NCBI GenBank assembly: GCA_016744705.1
Contig: JADGDU010000025.1
Coordinates: forward strand, 281-64,280
Length of the DNA stretch: 64,000 nucleotides
From: Candidatus Krumholzibacteriia bacterium
GTDB lineage: Bacteria; Krumholzibacteriota; Krumholzibacteriia; LZORAL124-64-63
Reading direction: 5' to 3'
Position 1 is the stretch's first letter, and every line of letters starts with the position of its first letter. The position numbers and the translations under genes were made by a program. Shown piece by piece: positions 1 to 7,924 of the stretch. The notes beneath the pieces were generated by a model, which worked only from the letters and a program-made list of their open reading frames with translations, did not search any database and had not been told where the DNA came from.

Positions 1-90
1 CCTGTTCCCATTCCGAACACAGTAGTGAAACCGCGTTGCGCCGATGGTACTGCAGGGTCGCCCTTGTGGGAGAGTAGGAAACCGCCGAAT
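1..90 (+). rRNA. rrf: 5S ribosomal RNA, 3' portion
   Basis: The window opens inside a 5S rRNA gene. The segments CCGAACACAGTAGTGAAAC, GCGCCGATGGTACTGC and GGGAGAGTAGGAAACCGCC match the conserved loops and 3' half of bacterial 5S rRNA in the right order. The 5' part, and presumably the 16S and 23S genes, lie left of the window. The 3' end near position 90 is estimated from where 5S rRNAs usually finish. A strong terminator follows at once, so this is the end of an rRNA operon. Confidence 0.93.
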
Positions 91-95
91 TATCT

Positions 96-131
96 AAAGG
101 CCTCGAGCATAAGCTCGGGGCCTTTCTTTTT
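96..131 (+). terminator. Terminator of the rRNA operon
   Basis: AAAGGCCTCGAGC and GCTCGGGGCCTTT form a 13-base stem (one wobble) around a 4-nt loop, followed by CTTTTT. It lies a few bases after the 5S gene and is a typical rho-independent terminator. Confidence 0.88.
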
Positions 132-183
132 GCCTATTGGTCAAGGCCTCCGGATGCTTTTTGAAGTGGATGGAGGAGCTTCT

Positions 184-213
184 ATGGTTACTAACAACCG
201 GGTGCTGTTTTGA
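184..213 (+). other. Possible 9-codon leader ORF coupled to the next gene
   Basis: An ATG at 184 sits 6 nt after a strong Shine-Dalgarno run (GGAGGAG, 171-177) and opens a 9-codon ORF, MVTNNRVLF. Its TGA (211-213) overlaps the TTG start at 210 of the next gene, which has no ribosome-binding site of its own. The arrangement would suit translational coupling. Alternatively the ATG is the original start of that gene, now out of frame after an indel. Confidence 0.35.
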
Positions 214-974
214 CTTTTTCCCAAAATTCATCTTCTGAACATGCCGCTTTTGGTTGGTGCGGAACATGCCAAACTGAACACCGCCTTGATTCATCCCGTG
301 CACGCCCATACGCCTTGGCTTTAATGAGAGAGCTTGAATCTCTGAAGCGGCTGGATGGGGTTGAACACCATGAAAGCTTGGAACCTTGTTTCTCCACTGA
401 TTATCTATGGGGAGATGCACGAGGACAAATGTTTGGTGTTTTGGAATGTGAAGACAAGAATGGCCAAACAGTCATTCTGAAAGCCTTTTCCTGCCAATAC
501 AATGGTCAGTGGTTTATTAAGGGATGGGCGCCTCCAATTTTTGACATGGTGGCTTATGAAGCAAAGATGATCCCCGGCGATTTGGTCATCAAAGAGTTGA
601 CCAGAAAAATGGAATCCCTGGATGATGGTTCCGTTGAATTTTCAGATGTTAAAATGCAAAGAAAACATTTATCCCAAAATCTTATGAAAGATCTTCAGGG
701 GCTCTACCTGTTGAGGAATTTCCATGGGGAACGCAAACCTTTGATGGACTTTTTCCATCACACCAATGGACCGCCCACCGGGGCCGGTGATTGTTGTGCC
801 CCAAAGCTTTTGAACCAAGCCGCTACTCTTAAACTTAACCCCATTGCTCTGGCTGAATTTTTTTGGGGCAAAAGTAACCGTTCCAACACCCGCCAGCATG
901 GCTCATTCTATTCCAGTTGTGAGGATAAATGTCTGCCCATTCTGGGATTCATGCTTTGTGGAGCTGAATTGTGA
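210..974 (+). CDS. Stand-alone N-terminal domain of a long-form RluA-type pseudouridine synthase
   Basis: This 254-residue protein matches what is normally the N-terminal half of long RluA-family synthases. Visible features are QMFGVLECED near residue 71, the APPIFDM segment near 107, AGDCCAPKLL near 192, ALAEFFWG near 214 and RQHGSFYSSCEDKC near 228. All occur in that order in the fused proteins. Its exact function is unknown; it probably helps substrate binding. Here it is a separate gene whose TGA overlaps the GTG start of the catalytic half (GTGA, 971-974), so the two halves are almost certainly coupled and probably associate. The TTG start at 210 is unusual and lacks a Shine-Dalgarno sequence; it overlaps the stop of a 9-codon ORF that has one. 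Family placement is fairly secure; the start is not. Confidence 0.7.
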   Translation: MTFSQNSSSEHAAFGWCGTCQTEHRLDSSRARPYALALMRELESLKRLDGVEHHESLEPCFSTDYLWGDARGQMFGVLECEDKNGQTVILKAFSCQYNGQWFIKGWAPPIFDMVAYEAKMIPGDLVIKELTRKMESLDDGSVEFSDVKMQRKHLSQNLMKDLQGLYLLRNFHGERKPLMDFFHHTNGPPTGAGDCCAPKLLNQAATLKLNPIALAEFFWGKSNRSNTRQHGSFYSSCEDKCLPILGFMLCGAEL

Positions 975-1606
975 AAACACTGGATATTATCCATCAGGAA
1001 TCCAATCTCGTTGTAGTCAACAAACCAAGTGGCTTTCTCTCTGTGCCCGGGCGAGGCCCTGATATGCAAGATTGTGTGGTCAATCGATTGAAAGCCCTTT
1101 TCCCCCAATGCATGGATCAGCCTTCAGTGCATCGATTGGATATGGATACATCTGGTCTTTTGGTTTTGGCTCTTTGCAAAGAGACCCAGCGTCATCTGGC
1201 CATGCAGTTTGAAAAACGAAAAGTTGTTAAGACTTATATCGCATTGCTTGATGGGGTTTTGTCCAGCGATCATGGTGAAATTCAATTGGCTTTTCGGTTG
1301 GACCCCGATAATCGTCCTCACCAGGTGTATGATCCAGTACAGGGTAAGGTTGGCACCACAAAGTGGCGGAGGTTAGGTGTGGAAGATGGCAAGACTCGAG
1401 TGGAATTTAAACCCCTGACAGGCCGTACCCATCAATTGCGCCTTCATGCCTCTCACGAACTAGGCCTGGGAATACCAATTGTGGGCGATCGACTGTATGG
1501 CACAGGAAGTGAACCAGGCCAACTCAAGCTCCATGCTACCACTTTGGCTTTTGAAAATCCAGAAAATGGCCAGTGGTTGAGCTTTGAAAATTGTCCTCTG
1601 TTCTAA
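971..1606 (+). CDS. rluA: RluA-family RNA pseudouridine synthase, catalytic domain
   Basis: This enzyme converts a uridine of rRNA or tRNA to pseudouridine in the cytoplasm. The 211-residue protein opens with the typical NLVVVNKPSGFLSVPGRG segment and carries the catalytic motif HRLDMDTSGLLVLA, where the Asp is the nucleophile. Later motifs are GRTHQLRLHAS and GDRLYG, all in family order. There is no S4 domain, as in RluA itself. It starts at GTG 971, overlapping the stop of the gene for its usual N-terminal domain. The substrate site (23S U746, tRNA U32 or another) cannot be told from sequence, so the symbol denotes the family rather than proven orthology. Confidence 0.85.
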   Translation: MKTLDIIHQESNLVVVNKPSGFLSVPGRGPDMQDCVVNRLKALFPQCMDQPSVHRLDMDTSGLLVLALCKETQRHLAMQFEKRKVVKTYIALLDGVLSSDHGEIQLAFRLDPDNRPHQVYDPVQGKVGTTKWRRLGVEDGKTRVEFKPLTGRTHQLRLHASHELGLGIPIVGDRLYGTGSEPGQLKLHATTLAFENPENGQWLSFENCPLF

Positions 1607-1682
1607 AATTGGGCATTTAGAGGATAGGCGTTACATTAGGTTGGAAATTCCCTATTCTCATCCAGCCATTGCGGAGCCATAA

Positions 1683-2723
1683 GTGAGCATTAATATCCCT
1701 AAGAACTCTTCAGATAAATTACCACGAAAACCGGTCCGCATTGATCCCAGGGTTCCTTGGTTGGCTGATGTCCGGCGTATGTTATCCCCCATGAGTGGTG
1801 TCACTGACCGTCCCTTTCGGGATCTCTGCCGTCCTATGGGGGTGGATATGGGGTTCTGCGAATTCGCATCCGCCTCTGGCCTCATGTTTGACAGCGAAGC
1901 CACATGGAGGTTGGTCGATACCACCGGGGAAAAAGGCCGCGTGGGCATTCAAATTTTTGGATCCGACCCTGAACACATGGGCACTGCCGCTCGGCTCCTC
2001 AGTAAAATGCATATGGATGTTCTGGATATTAATTTTGGCTGCCCCGCGAAAAAAGTGGTCAAAAAATGTGGAGGCAGTGCTCTGTTGGCTGACTTGCCTC
2101 TGTTGCAGGAAGTTCTGCATGCAGTCATCGACAACAGTGAAGTGCCGGTGACGGCCAAAATTCGCACGGGGTGGGATGAAGAATCGGTGAATTATCAAGA
2201 GGTGGGGCTTTTGCTGCAGGAGGCCGGTTTGCCCTGGGTCACCATGCATGGCCGCACTAAAGCCCAAAAGTATACGGGCAAGGCCAATTGGGACCGTATT
2301 GCCGATCTGGTGGAGACCCTTGATATCCCCGTTATTGGTAACGGAGATGTGGTCGATGGTAAAACCTACCGGGAAATGGTTGAGCACACCCGATGCCATG
2401 GAGTGATGATTGGTCGTGGAGCTATCGGTCATCCCTGGATTTTTGAACAGATGCGTGCTGTGGATGAAGGTCTTCCTGATCCTGTCATTGATTTTGCGGA
2501 AATGTGTCGAGTGACTTGTGATCATATTTTAGGGGAAGTGGAACTGCGTGGCCCGGTAACGGGTTGTTATGTGGTAAGGAAACACATCGCCAAATGTTTT
2601 AAAGGTTATCCTGGGGCAGCGTTTTTGCGCCGAAGGCTATTTACCACCGAAGACCCTGATCAGATGATTGCCATCTTGAATGAAGCTGCTGCCGCGGGAG
2701 ATCCGCGTGGAGAAGAGGAATGA
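1683..2723 (+). CDS. dus: tRNA-dihydrouridine synthase
   Basis: This FMN enzyme uses NADPH to reduce specific uridines in the tRNA D-loop to dihydrouridine. The 346-residue TIM-barrel protein shows SPMSGVTDRPFRDLCR near residue 36. The catalytic-Cys motif is DINFGCPAKKVVKKCGG, and TMHGRTKAQKYTG, VIGNGDVVDG and MIGRGAIGHPWIF follow, all characteristic of Dus. The motif set is closest to DusB-like proteins. A GTG at 1683 with GGAG just upstream is the likely start; the first 30 residues form a non-conserved extension. Its TGA overlaps the ATG of the following lipoprotein gene (ATGA), so the two are co-translated. Confidence 0.92.
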   Translation: MSINIPKNSSDKLPRKPVRIDPRVPWLADVRRMLSPMSGVTDRPFRDLCRPMGVDMGFCEFASASGLMFDSEATWRLVDTTGEKGRVGIQIFGSDPEHMGTAARLLSKMHMDVLDINFGCPAKKVVKKCGGSALLADLPLLQEVLHAVIDNSEVPVTAKIRTGWDEESVNYQEVGLLLQEAGLPWVTMHGRTKAQKYTGKANWDRIADLVETLDIPVIGNGDVVDGKTYREMVEHTRCHGVMIGRGAIGHPWIFEQMRAVDEGLPDPVIDFAEMCRVTCDHILGEVELRGPVTGCYVVRKHIAKCFKGYPGAAFLRRRLFTTEDPDQMIAILNEAAAAGDPRGEEE

Positions 2724-3487
2724 TGCGATCCCGAATTTTTCTGATGTTGTTAGCAATTCTTGTTTTGTCGGCAGGTTGCTCCAAGCAAGTAGCTAAGCAA
2801 GGTGCCGAAACGGAAGTGCATAATCAGGGGCATAGCCTTAAGCACACTGTGGTTGCTGGGGAAACATTGCGGCGCATTGCCGAAAATTATTTTGGCGACC
2901 CGGAGCTGGCTGATGCCATCGCGGCTGCCAATGGGATAACCGATCCCAACCGCATTGTGCCAGGTTCGGTGTTGGTCCTGGACTTTGATGAAAGTCAGTG
3001 GCGGGGCACTCGCCAACGTTCGGTTGCCCTGGAGGCCTATAATAAAGGCGTCGACCTGATGGCTCAGGATCGGTTGGCGGAAGCTGAAAAACAATTCCGC
3101 TTGGCTCTAGATACTGAACCAGAGTTGGAATCTGCCAGTTATAACCTGGCTTTGGTATTATCCCAGAGGGGCAAAGACAGTCAGGCTCTGGTTTTTCTGG
3201 ATGAACTCACGGCCAATCGTCCTGAGAATACGGACTTCCATTTTGCCAGGGGCCACAGCCTCTTTCTGGTGGCTCGTTTTTCCGATGCGGCCCAGGAGTT
3301 TGCCCAGGTCCTGAAGCTGGACACCAATCACAAACGTGCTGCTTTTGGATGGGCCCGGAGCCTGCAGGAGGATGGTCAGAAGCAGAAAGCCATTCTTGCC
3401 TGGCAGCAATATTTGGAGATGGATGGGACATCCAGCTGGGCGGACGTGGCCAGACGCAACTTGAAAACTTTGCGCGATGATTCCTGA
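2720..3487 (+). CDS. Lipoprotein with LysM domain and TPR repeats
   Basis: This 255-residue protein has a lipoprotein signal: hydrophobic residues 5-18 then LSAGC, with the lipidated Cys at 20. It is followed by one LysM domain (about 42-92, with VVAGETLRRIAENYFGD and RIVPGSVLVLDF) and three or four TPR units (about 104-250). LysM binds peptidoglycan and TPRs bind proteins, so it is probably an envelope scaffold tethered to a membrane and touching the cell wall. The gene overlaps its neighbours on both sides (4 nt with dus, 11 nt with the ABC gene), so it belongs to that operon. A partner protein cannot be named. Confidence 0.8.
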   Translation: MMRSRIFLMLLAILVLSAGCSKQVAKQGAETEVHNQGHSLKHTVVAGETLRRIAENYFGDPELADAIAAANGITDPNRIVPGSVLVLDFDESQWRGTRQRSVALEAYNKGVDLMAQDRLAEAEKQFRLALDTEPELESASYNLALVLSQRGKDSQALVFLDELTANRPENTDFHFARGHSLFLVARFSDAAQEFAQVLKLDTNHKRAAFGWARSLQEDGQKQKAILAWQQYLEMDGTSSWADVARRNLKTLRDDS

Positions 3488-4814
3488 AGGATCGCTTCTT
3501 TTAGAATTAAAGAATTGGTCTCTGATGAGACGCTCAGGTGGGCGTGAAATCTGTCTGCTGGAAAACATTGACCTGCCTGTCATATCTGGCCGATGGCTGG
3601 CGGTAGTGGGGGCCAATGGTTCGGGGAAAAGCTCTCTGCTGAAGTTTCTGGCATCGGAGGACTCTCCTTTGCAGCAGGACTCAGCCATTATGTTTCAGGA
3701 CCCTGATGACCAAATCATTGCTTCCACTGCTCTTCGAGAGCTGAGTTTGGGCCGGCCCGGCGTTGATGCCCCGATAATTCTGGAAGAATATGGACTCCAT
3801 GGCCTGGGCGATTTGGACCCACGATTGCTTTCGGCGGGGCAAAAGCAACGCTTGGTGCTGGCGGTAGCTCTTGCAGGCTTGCCCAATGTGCTGCTGGCCG
3901 ATGAACCCACCGCCCTTCAGGACCCCAGGCAGACCGTTTGGATTCTGAATCGTTTAAAAAATTGGCTTTCCGAACCTGACCACACTTTGATCACCGCCAC
4001 CTGTGACCGGCGCGAAGCGGCTATGGCCGATGACATTTTGCTGCTGGAAAATGGTAAGGTGGGGCTTTTCGGGCCTGCTCGGAAGCTGATCAACCATCCC
4101 CGTGTTATGGCTCTGCTGGGGGACGACAAGTTTTCTCCATCCGAAAAGGCTAAGGCTACCAGGATAGCTCGAGAGAACCACCCCATTTTGCAAGCCCGAG
4201 ATCTGAGCTGCCATTTCCACGGCCCCAAACCTGGTTTTTTTCTGGAACAATGGTCCGTTTACCCTGGCGAGCGTCTGGGGGTGACAGGAAGCAATGGCTG
4301 TGGTAAAAGCACGCTGCTGGCCTCCTGCGCCGGAGCCCGCAAGCCTCATAGCGGCAGTATCCAACTGGGCCAGAACAATCTCTATTCCCGGCATGCTTTG
4401 GATTTGGACCACGGCATGGCCATGCTGGCTCCTCAATTTCCTGAATATCTCTTTACCCGTGAATCGGTTGCCCTGGAAATTGCGGTGGACCCGGCCCTGA
4501 AAGCATTCACCGCCGAGGACTTTTTGAAGAAACTGGGAATGGGCCCTGAGCTGGCCCAGCGCAACCCCCACAGCTTGAGCAGTGGCCAGCGTCGGCGGCT
4601 GGCCTTGGGCATGGTCCTTTTTTCCACCCGGCCTCTGTTGCTGCTGGATGAACCTACAGCGGCTCTCGATCTGGAAGGGCGGCGGCGCATTTTGGAATTG
4701 CTGGCGGAGTTGCCTTCTGACGTCGCTCTGGTCCTGGCTTCCCACGATGAAAACTTCCTGCGGGAGGCTGGTTGCACCATTTTGAATCTGGACAATCACC
4801 CCCTTGTTTCTTGA
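3477..4814 (+). CDS. ECF-type ABC transporter ATPase with two fused nucleotide-binding domains
   Basis: Two complete ABC ATPase domains lie in one 445-residue chain. The first has Walker A GANGSGKSS (near 43), signature LSAGQKQRL and Walker B VLLADEPT. The second has GSNGCGKST (near 272), LSSGQRRRL and LLLLDEPT. The short Q-loops (MFQDPDDQIIA and LAPQFPEYLF) resemble the A-components of energy-coupling-factor (vitamin or metal) importers, which are often fused like this. No T-component permease or S-component is in the window, so the substrate is unknown. It begins inside the end of the LysM/TPR gene. It could be mistaken for an ABC-F protein, but it lacks that family's linker between the domains. 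Confidence 0.82.
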   Translation: MIPEGSLLLELKNWSLMRRSGGREICLLENIDLPVISGRWLAVVGANGSGKSSLLKFLASEDSPLQQDSAIMFQDPDDQIIASTALRELSLGRPGVDAPIILEEYGLHGLGDLDPRLLSAGQKQRLVLAVALAGLPNVLLADEPTALQDPRQTVWILNRLKNWLSEPDHTLITATCDRREAAMADDILLLENGKVGLFGPARKLINHPRVMALLGDDKFSPSEKAKATRIARENHPILQARDLSCHFHGPKPGFFLEQWSVYPGERLGVTGSNGCGKSTLLASCAGARKPHSGSIQLGQNNLYSRHALDLDHGMAMLAPQFPEYLFTRESVALEIAVDPALKAFTAEDFLKKLGMGPELAQRNPHSLSSGQRRRLALGMVLFSTRPLLLLDEPTAALDLEGRRRILELLAELPSDVALVLASHDENFLREAGCTILNLDNHPLVS

Positions 4815-4906
4815 ATTCCTGAAAATACCCGACAATTCCCTTGCCGCTTGGGCGTCCTATTGATATTTTCTCCCCGAACCAAAAACTATCGCTAAGGAGG
4901 CTTCTC

Positions 4907-4946
4907 AGCACATTCAGCATGGACCACTGCGCCCGTGCTTTTTTTT
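4907..4946 (+). promoter_or_regulatory. Candidate transcription attenuator in the pyr leader
   Basis: AGCAC (4907-4911) and GTGCT (4935-4939) can pair around a 23-nt loop, directly followed by eight T's (4939-4946), which would make a weak intrinsic terminator before pyrR. Just upstream, 4888-4903 (ATCGCTAAGGAGGCTT) loosely resembles PyrR-binding mRNA loops, which contain a GAGGYU core. The ATG at 4919 opens a 15-codon ORF across the T-run. PyrR is the first gene downstream, so attenuation is plausible, but the stem is short and the match loose. Confidence 0.38.
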
Positions 4947-5013
4947 GTGCGAATTGGAAGCCCTGAACTTGACTGTGTGGCTTTGGCCGCGCCTGTTTCC
5001 CAAAGGGAGCATC

Positions 5014-5565
5014 ATGAATTTTGTCCAAAAAGCCGCCATCATGAATTCCCATGAAATGAACCGTGCCATCAAGCGCATGGCCCATGAGATCATGGAAGCC
5101 AACAAGGGTATCGAAGATTTGGTCTTGCTGGGCGTCCAGCGCCGGGGTGTTCCTTTGGCCAAAATGCTGGGCGAAGCCATCACTCAGGTTGAAGGCTCTG
5201 AAGTGCCCCAAGGTGCCATTGACATCACCTTCTATCGTGATGATTTGTCCACACTGGGTCCCACCCCTCAGGTGGCCAGCACCGAGATGCCTTTCGACAT
5301 CACCGACAAAATCGTCATCCTGGTGGATGATGTGCTCTACACCGGGCGTACTGTACGTGCGGCCCTGGACGTGATCATGGACTGGGGACGCCCCAAGGCT
5401 ATCCGCCTTGCTGTTCTGGTGGACCGTGGTCACCGGGAATTGCCTATTCGTCCTGACTTTGTTGGAAAGAATGTTCCCACAAGCGGCCGTGAAATCATCA
5501 AGGTGCGGGTGGCCGATTTTGATGACTCAGAGGAAGTGGTTGTGGGGGAGGTCGTTGACTCATGA
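5014..5565 (+). CDS. pyrR: PyrR: pyr operon attenuator / uracil phosphoribosyltransferase
   Basis: PyrR binds pyr mRNA in a UMP-dependent way to cause termination, and it also has uracil phosphoribosyltransferase activity. The 183-residue protein has the family N-terminus EMNRAIKRMAHEIMEANKG, then LLGVQRRGVPLA, ITFYRDDL and the PRPP-binding motif VILVDDVLYTGRTVRAALD. An in-frame TTG at 4945 would add 23 residues, but the ATG at 5014 has a good site (AAAGGGAGC) and gives the normal PyrR length. Its TGA overlaps the ATG of pyrB (5562-5565). Being first in the pyr cluster fits autogenous regulation. In some lineages PyrR is only a UPRTase. Confidence 0.93.
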   Translation: MNFVQKAAIMNSHEMNRAIKRMAHEIMEANKGIEDLVLLGVQRRGVPLAKMLGEAITQVEGSEVPQGAIDITFYRDDLSTLGPTPQVASTEMPFDITDKIVILVDDVLYTGRTVRAALDVIMDWGRPKAIRLAVLVDRGHRELPIRPDFVGKNVPTSGREIIKVRVADFDDSEEVVVGEVVDS

Positions 5566-6500
5566 TCCTCAAGCATAAGGATGTCCTTGGCCTGGAAAAT
5601 ATGTCGGCCGAGGAAATCCTTGGTGTGCTGGAGATTGCCGGGCGTTTTCGGGCCGTCTTTGATCGGCCCGTGCGCAGCGTTCCCATCATGCGCGGACGCA
5701 CCGTAGTCAACTTTTTCCACGAGCCCAGCACCCGCACCCGGATCTCCTTCGAATTGGCGGAGCAACGTCTCTCGGCAGATATCATCAACTTCAGTTCCGC
5801 CAATAGCAGCTTTTCCAAGGGTGAAACCCTGCGCGATACCGCTGAAAACCTGGCGGCCATGAAAATTGATATGCTGGTGATTCGTCACAGCTCCCCGGGG
5901 GCAGCCCAGTACTTGGGTAAGGTGTTGAAGTGTTCGGTGATCAACGCTGGTGATGGGGCTCACGAGCATCCCACCCAGGGCTTGCTGGATATTATGACCA
6001 TGCAGCAAAAACTGGGCGATCTGCGGGGCAAAAAAGTCACTATCATTGGTGATATCACCCACAGCCGGGTGGCCCGATCCAACATCTGGGGCCTGAATAA
6101 ACTGGGCGCTGAAGTGACTCTCTGTGGCCCACCGACCATGATCCCCGGGGGCATTGACAAACTGGGTGCCAAGGTCGAGTTCAATCTCAAAAAAGCCGTG
6201 GCCGAAGCCGACGTGCTGAACGTTCTGCGAATCCAACTGGAGCGTCATTCCTCCAAAAGCTTCCCCAGCAATCGCGAGTATCACCGGGTTTATGGTATCA
6301 CCAATGAGGTACTGCGTGGTCTTAAGCCAGACGCGTTCATCATGCACCCCGGGCCCATGAATCGTGGCGTGGAAATTTCCAGCGAAGTGGCTGATGGTCC
6401 CCGCCAGGTGATTCTGGATCAGGTGGCCAACGGTGTGGCTGTGCGTATGGCATTGATTTATCTGCTCTCCGGTGGTGACCCCGGCGCTTTGGGCAGTTAA
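5562..6500 (+). CDS. pyrB: Aspartate carbamoyltransferase catalytic subunit
   Basis: This enzyme catalyses the committed step of pyrimidine synthesis: carbamoyl phosphate plus aspartate gives carbamoyl-aspartate. The 312-residue protein has the carbamoyl-phosphate motif FFHEPSTRTRISFELAE near residue 48, FSKGETLRDTAEN near 86, and NAGDGAHEHPTQGLLD near 128. MHPGPMNRGVEI follows near 262. These identify ATCase rather than ornithine transcarbamylase. No pyrI regulatory gene follows; pyrC does, as in PyrR-regulated operons. Start is the ATG in the ATGA overlap with pyrR. Confidence 0.96.
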   Translation: MILKHKDVLGLENMSAEEILGVLEIAGRFRAVFDRPVRSVPIMRGRTVVNFFHEPSTRTRISFELAEQRLSADIINFSSANSSFSKGETLRDTAENLAAMKIDMLVIRHSSPGAAQYLGKVLKCSVINAGDGAHEHPTQGLLDIMTMQQKLGDLRGKKVTIIGDITHSRVARSNIWGLNKLGAEVTLCGPPTMIPGGIDKLGAKVEFNLKKAVAEADVLNVLRIQLERHSSKSFPSNREYHRVYGITNEVLRGLKPDAFIMHPGPMNRGVEISSEVADGPRQVILDQVANGVAVRMALIYLLSGGDPGALGS

Positions 6501-6541
6501 TCCTTTAAAATTTTTACCCGTTTTGGAAAGAGGTTTGGACA

Positions 6542-7855
6542 ATGCAGTGGAGCTGGAAGCGCATTCCCGCTGAATACCTGGTGACCAATATCAAATTGTG
6601 CCGCAACGGAAAGCTCGGCAAACGCAAGAGTTTCCTTCACGTGCGCAAAGGCCGGATTGAAGGTATCGGAGTGGGCACGCCAACTTTGGAAGGCTTACCT
6701 GTGTTGGATGCCGGCGGCCTGGTCTGTGCACCCGGCTTCATTGACACTCATGTGCATTTTCGCGAGCCAGGACACGAGAGCAAAGAAACCATCGCCTCGG
6801 GGTGCAAAGCTGCAGCTGCTGGCGGGTTCACCGGTGTGGTGACCATGCCCAATACAACTCCGGCCATCGACAATGCGGGTATGGTGCGTTATCAGATTGA
6901 TCGGGCTCGGGAAACGGGTTTGTGCATGGTGTATCCTGCCGGGGCCATCAGCCACGAGCGCAAGGGCGAAGCCATGACTGAGTTTGCAGACATGATCTCT
7001 GCAGGAGCTGTGGGCTTCTCGGATGATGGCGACCCAGTGGCCAGTGGTGGCCTCATGAGCAACGCTTTGAAATACACCCGAGAGCTGGGGGTGCCCATCC
7101 TCACCCATGCTGAAGACAAATCTATTGTGGGTAAGGGTGTTATGCATGGCGGGTACTGGTCTGGCCGTTTGGGCATGGCCGGAATGGCCCGCGCCGGTGA
7201 AGACTCTGCTATTTTCCGGGATATTGAATTGGCCCGCAGCACCGGGGGACACCTGCATGTGTGCCACGTTTCCACCAAGGGCGCTGTGGACATCATCCGT
7301 CGGGCCAAGAGCGAGGGCATCATCGTGACTGCCGAGGCGACTCCGCACCATTTCAGCCAGGATCATAGCAAGTGTCGCGATTTTTCTCCTCTTTTCAAAA
7401 TGAATCCGCCCTTGCGGGAACAAGATGACCTCATGGCCATCGCTGAAGGTCTTGCTGATGGTACCATCGACTGCATTGCCAGCGATCATGCGCCGCACAC
7501 GGTGACGGAAAAGGAATACCAATTTGACCAGGCTCCGTTTGGAACCATCGGATTGGAAACAGCCCTGGGTGTGGGAATTACCTATCTTGTGAATACGGGT
7601 GTTCTGGACCTGGGCCAGTTGATCGATTGCATGACCTGCAAGCCGGCCAAAGCTTTGAATCTGAATGGTGGAATTCTGGATGAAGGTCTGCCGGCAGATT
7701 TTGTCTTATTCGATCCTAAAGGGCAGTGGGAAGTGAAAGCTGATGGATTCCAATCCAAAAGCCGGAATTCGTCCTACATTGGAGAGACTTTGACCGGAAA
7801 GGTGGTCGCCACTTTCCTGCGCGGTCGCCTGACATGGCACGAGGACAGCGAGTGA
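6542..7855 (+). CDS. pyrC: Dihydroorotase
   Basis: This zinc amidohydrolase cyclises carbamoyl-aspartate to dihydroorotate. The 437-residue protein is of the long type-I class. Metal ligands are visible in DTHVHFREPGHE (near residue 68), in PILTHAED, in HLHVCHVSTK and in IASDHAPHT. MPNTTPAID is the conserved substrate loop. The segment just after ASGC lacks the carboxylated Lys typical of some classes. The gene lies 41 nt after pyrB with its own site (AAAGAGG) and shares its operon. Confidence 0.95.
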   Translation: MQWSWKRIPAEYLVTNIKLCRNGKLGKRKSFLHVRKGRIEGIGVGTPTLEGLPVLDAGGLVCAPGFIDTHVHFREPGHESKETIASGCKAAAAGGFTGVVTMPNTTPAIDNAGMVRYQIDRARETGLCMVYPAGAISHERKGEAMTEFADMISAGAVGFSDDGDPVASGGLMSNALKYTRELGVPILTHAEDKSIVGKGVMHGGYWSGRLGMAGMARAGEDSAIFRDIELARSTGGHLHVCHVSTKGAVDIIRRAKSEGIIVTAEATPHHFSQDHSKCRDFSPLFKMNPPLREQDDLMAIAEGLADGTIDCIASDHAPHTVTEKEYQFDQAPFGTIGLETALGVGITYLVNTGVLDLGQLIDCMTCKPAKALNLNGGILDEGLPADFVLFDPKGQWEVKADGFQSKSRNSSYIGETLTGKVVATFLRGRLTWHEDSE

Positions 7856-7924
7856 GCGGGAATGATAATTGCTTACTAAAGTTAAGTCATTCCCATAGAC
7901 AATCTTGGCAGAACAGGTAACTTT

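Noticed and set aside
1782..2525. Minus-strand open frame of 247 codons
   Set aside because: It is opposite the dihydrouridine synthase gene and has a His-rich translation without a family.
3477..4814. ABC-F translation factor
   Set aside because: The two ATPase domains lack the long charged linker of ABC-F proteins and look more like fused ECF A-components.
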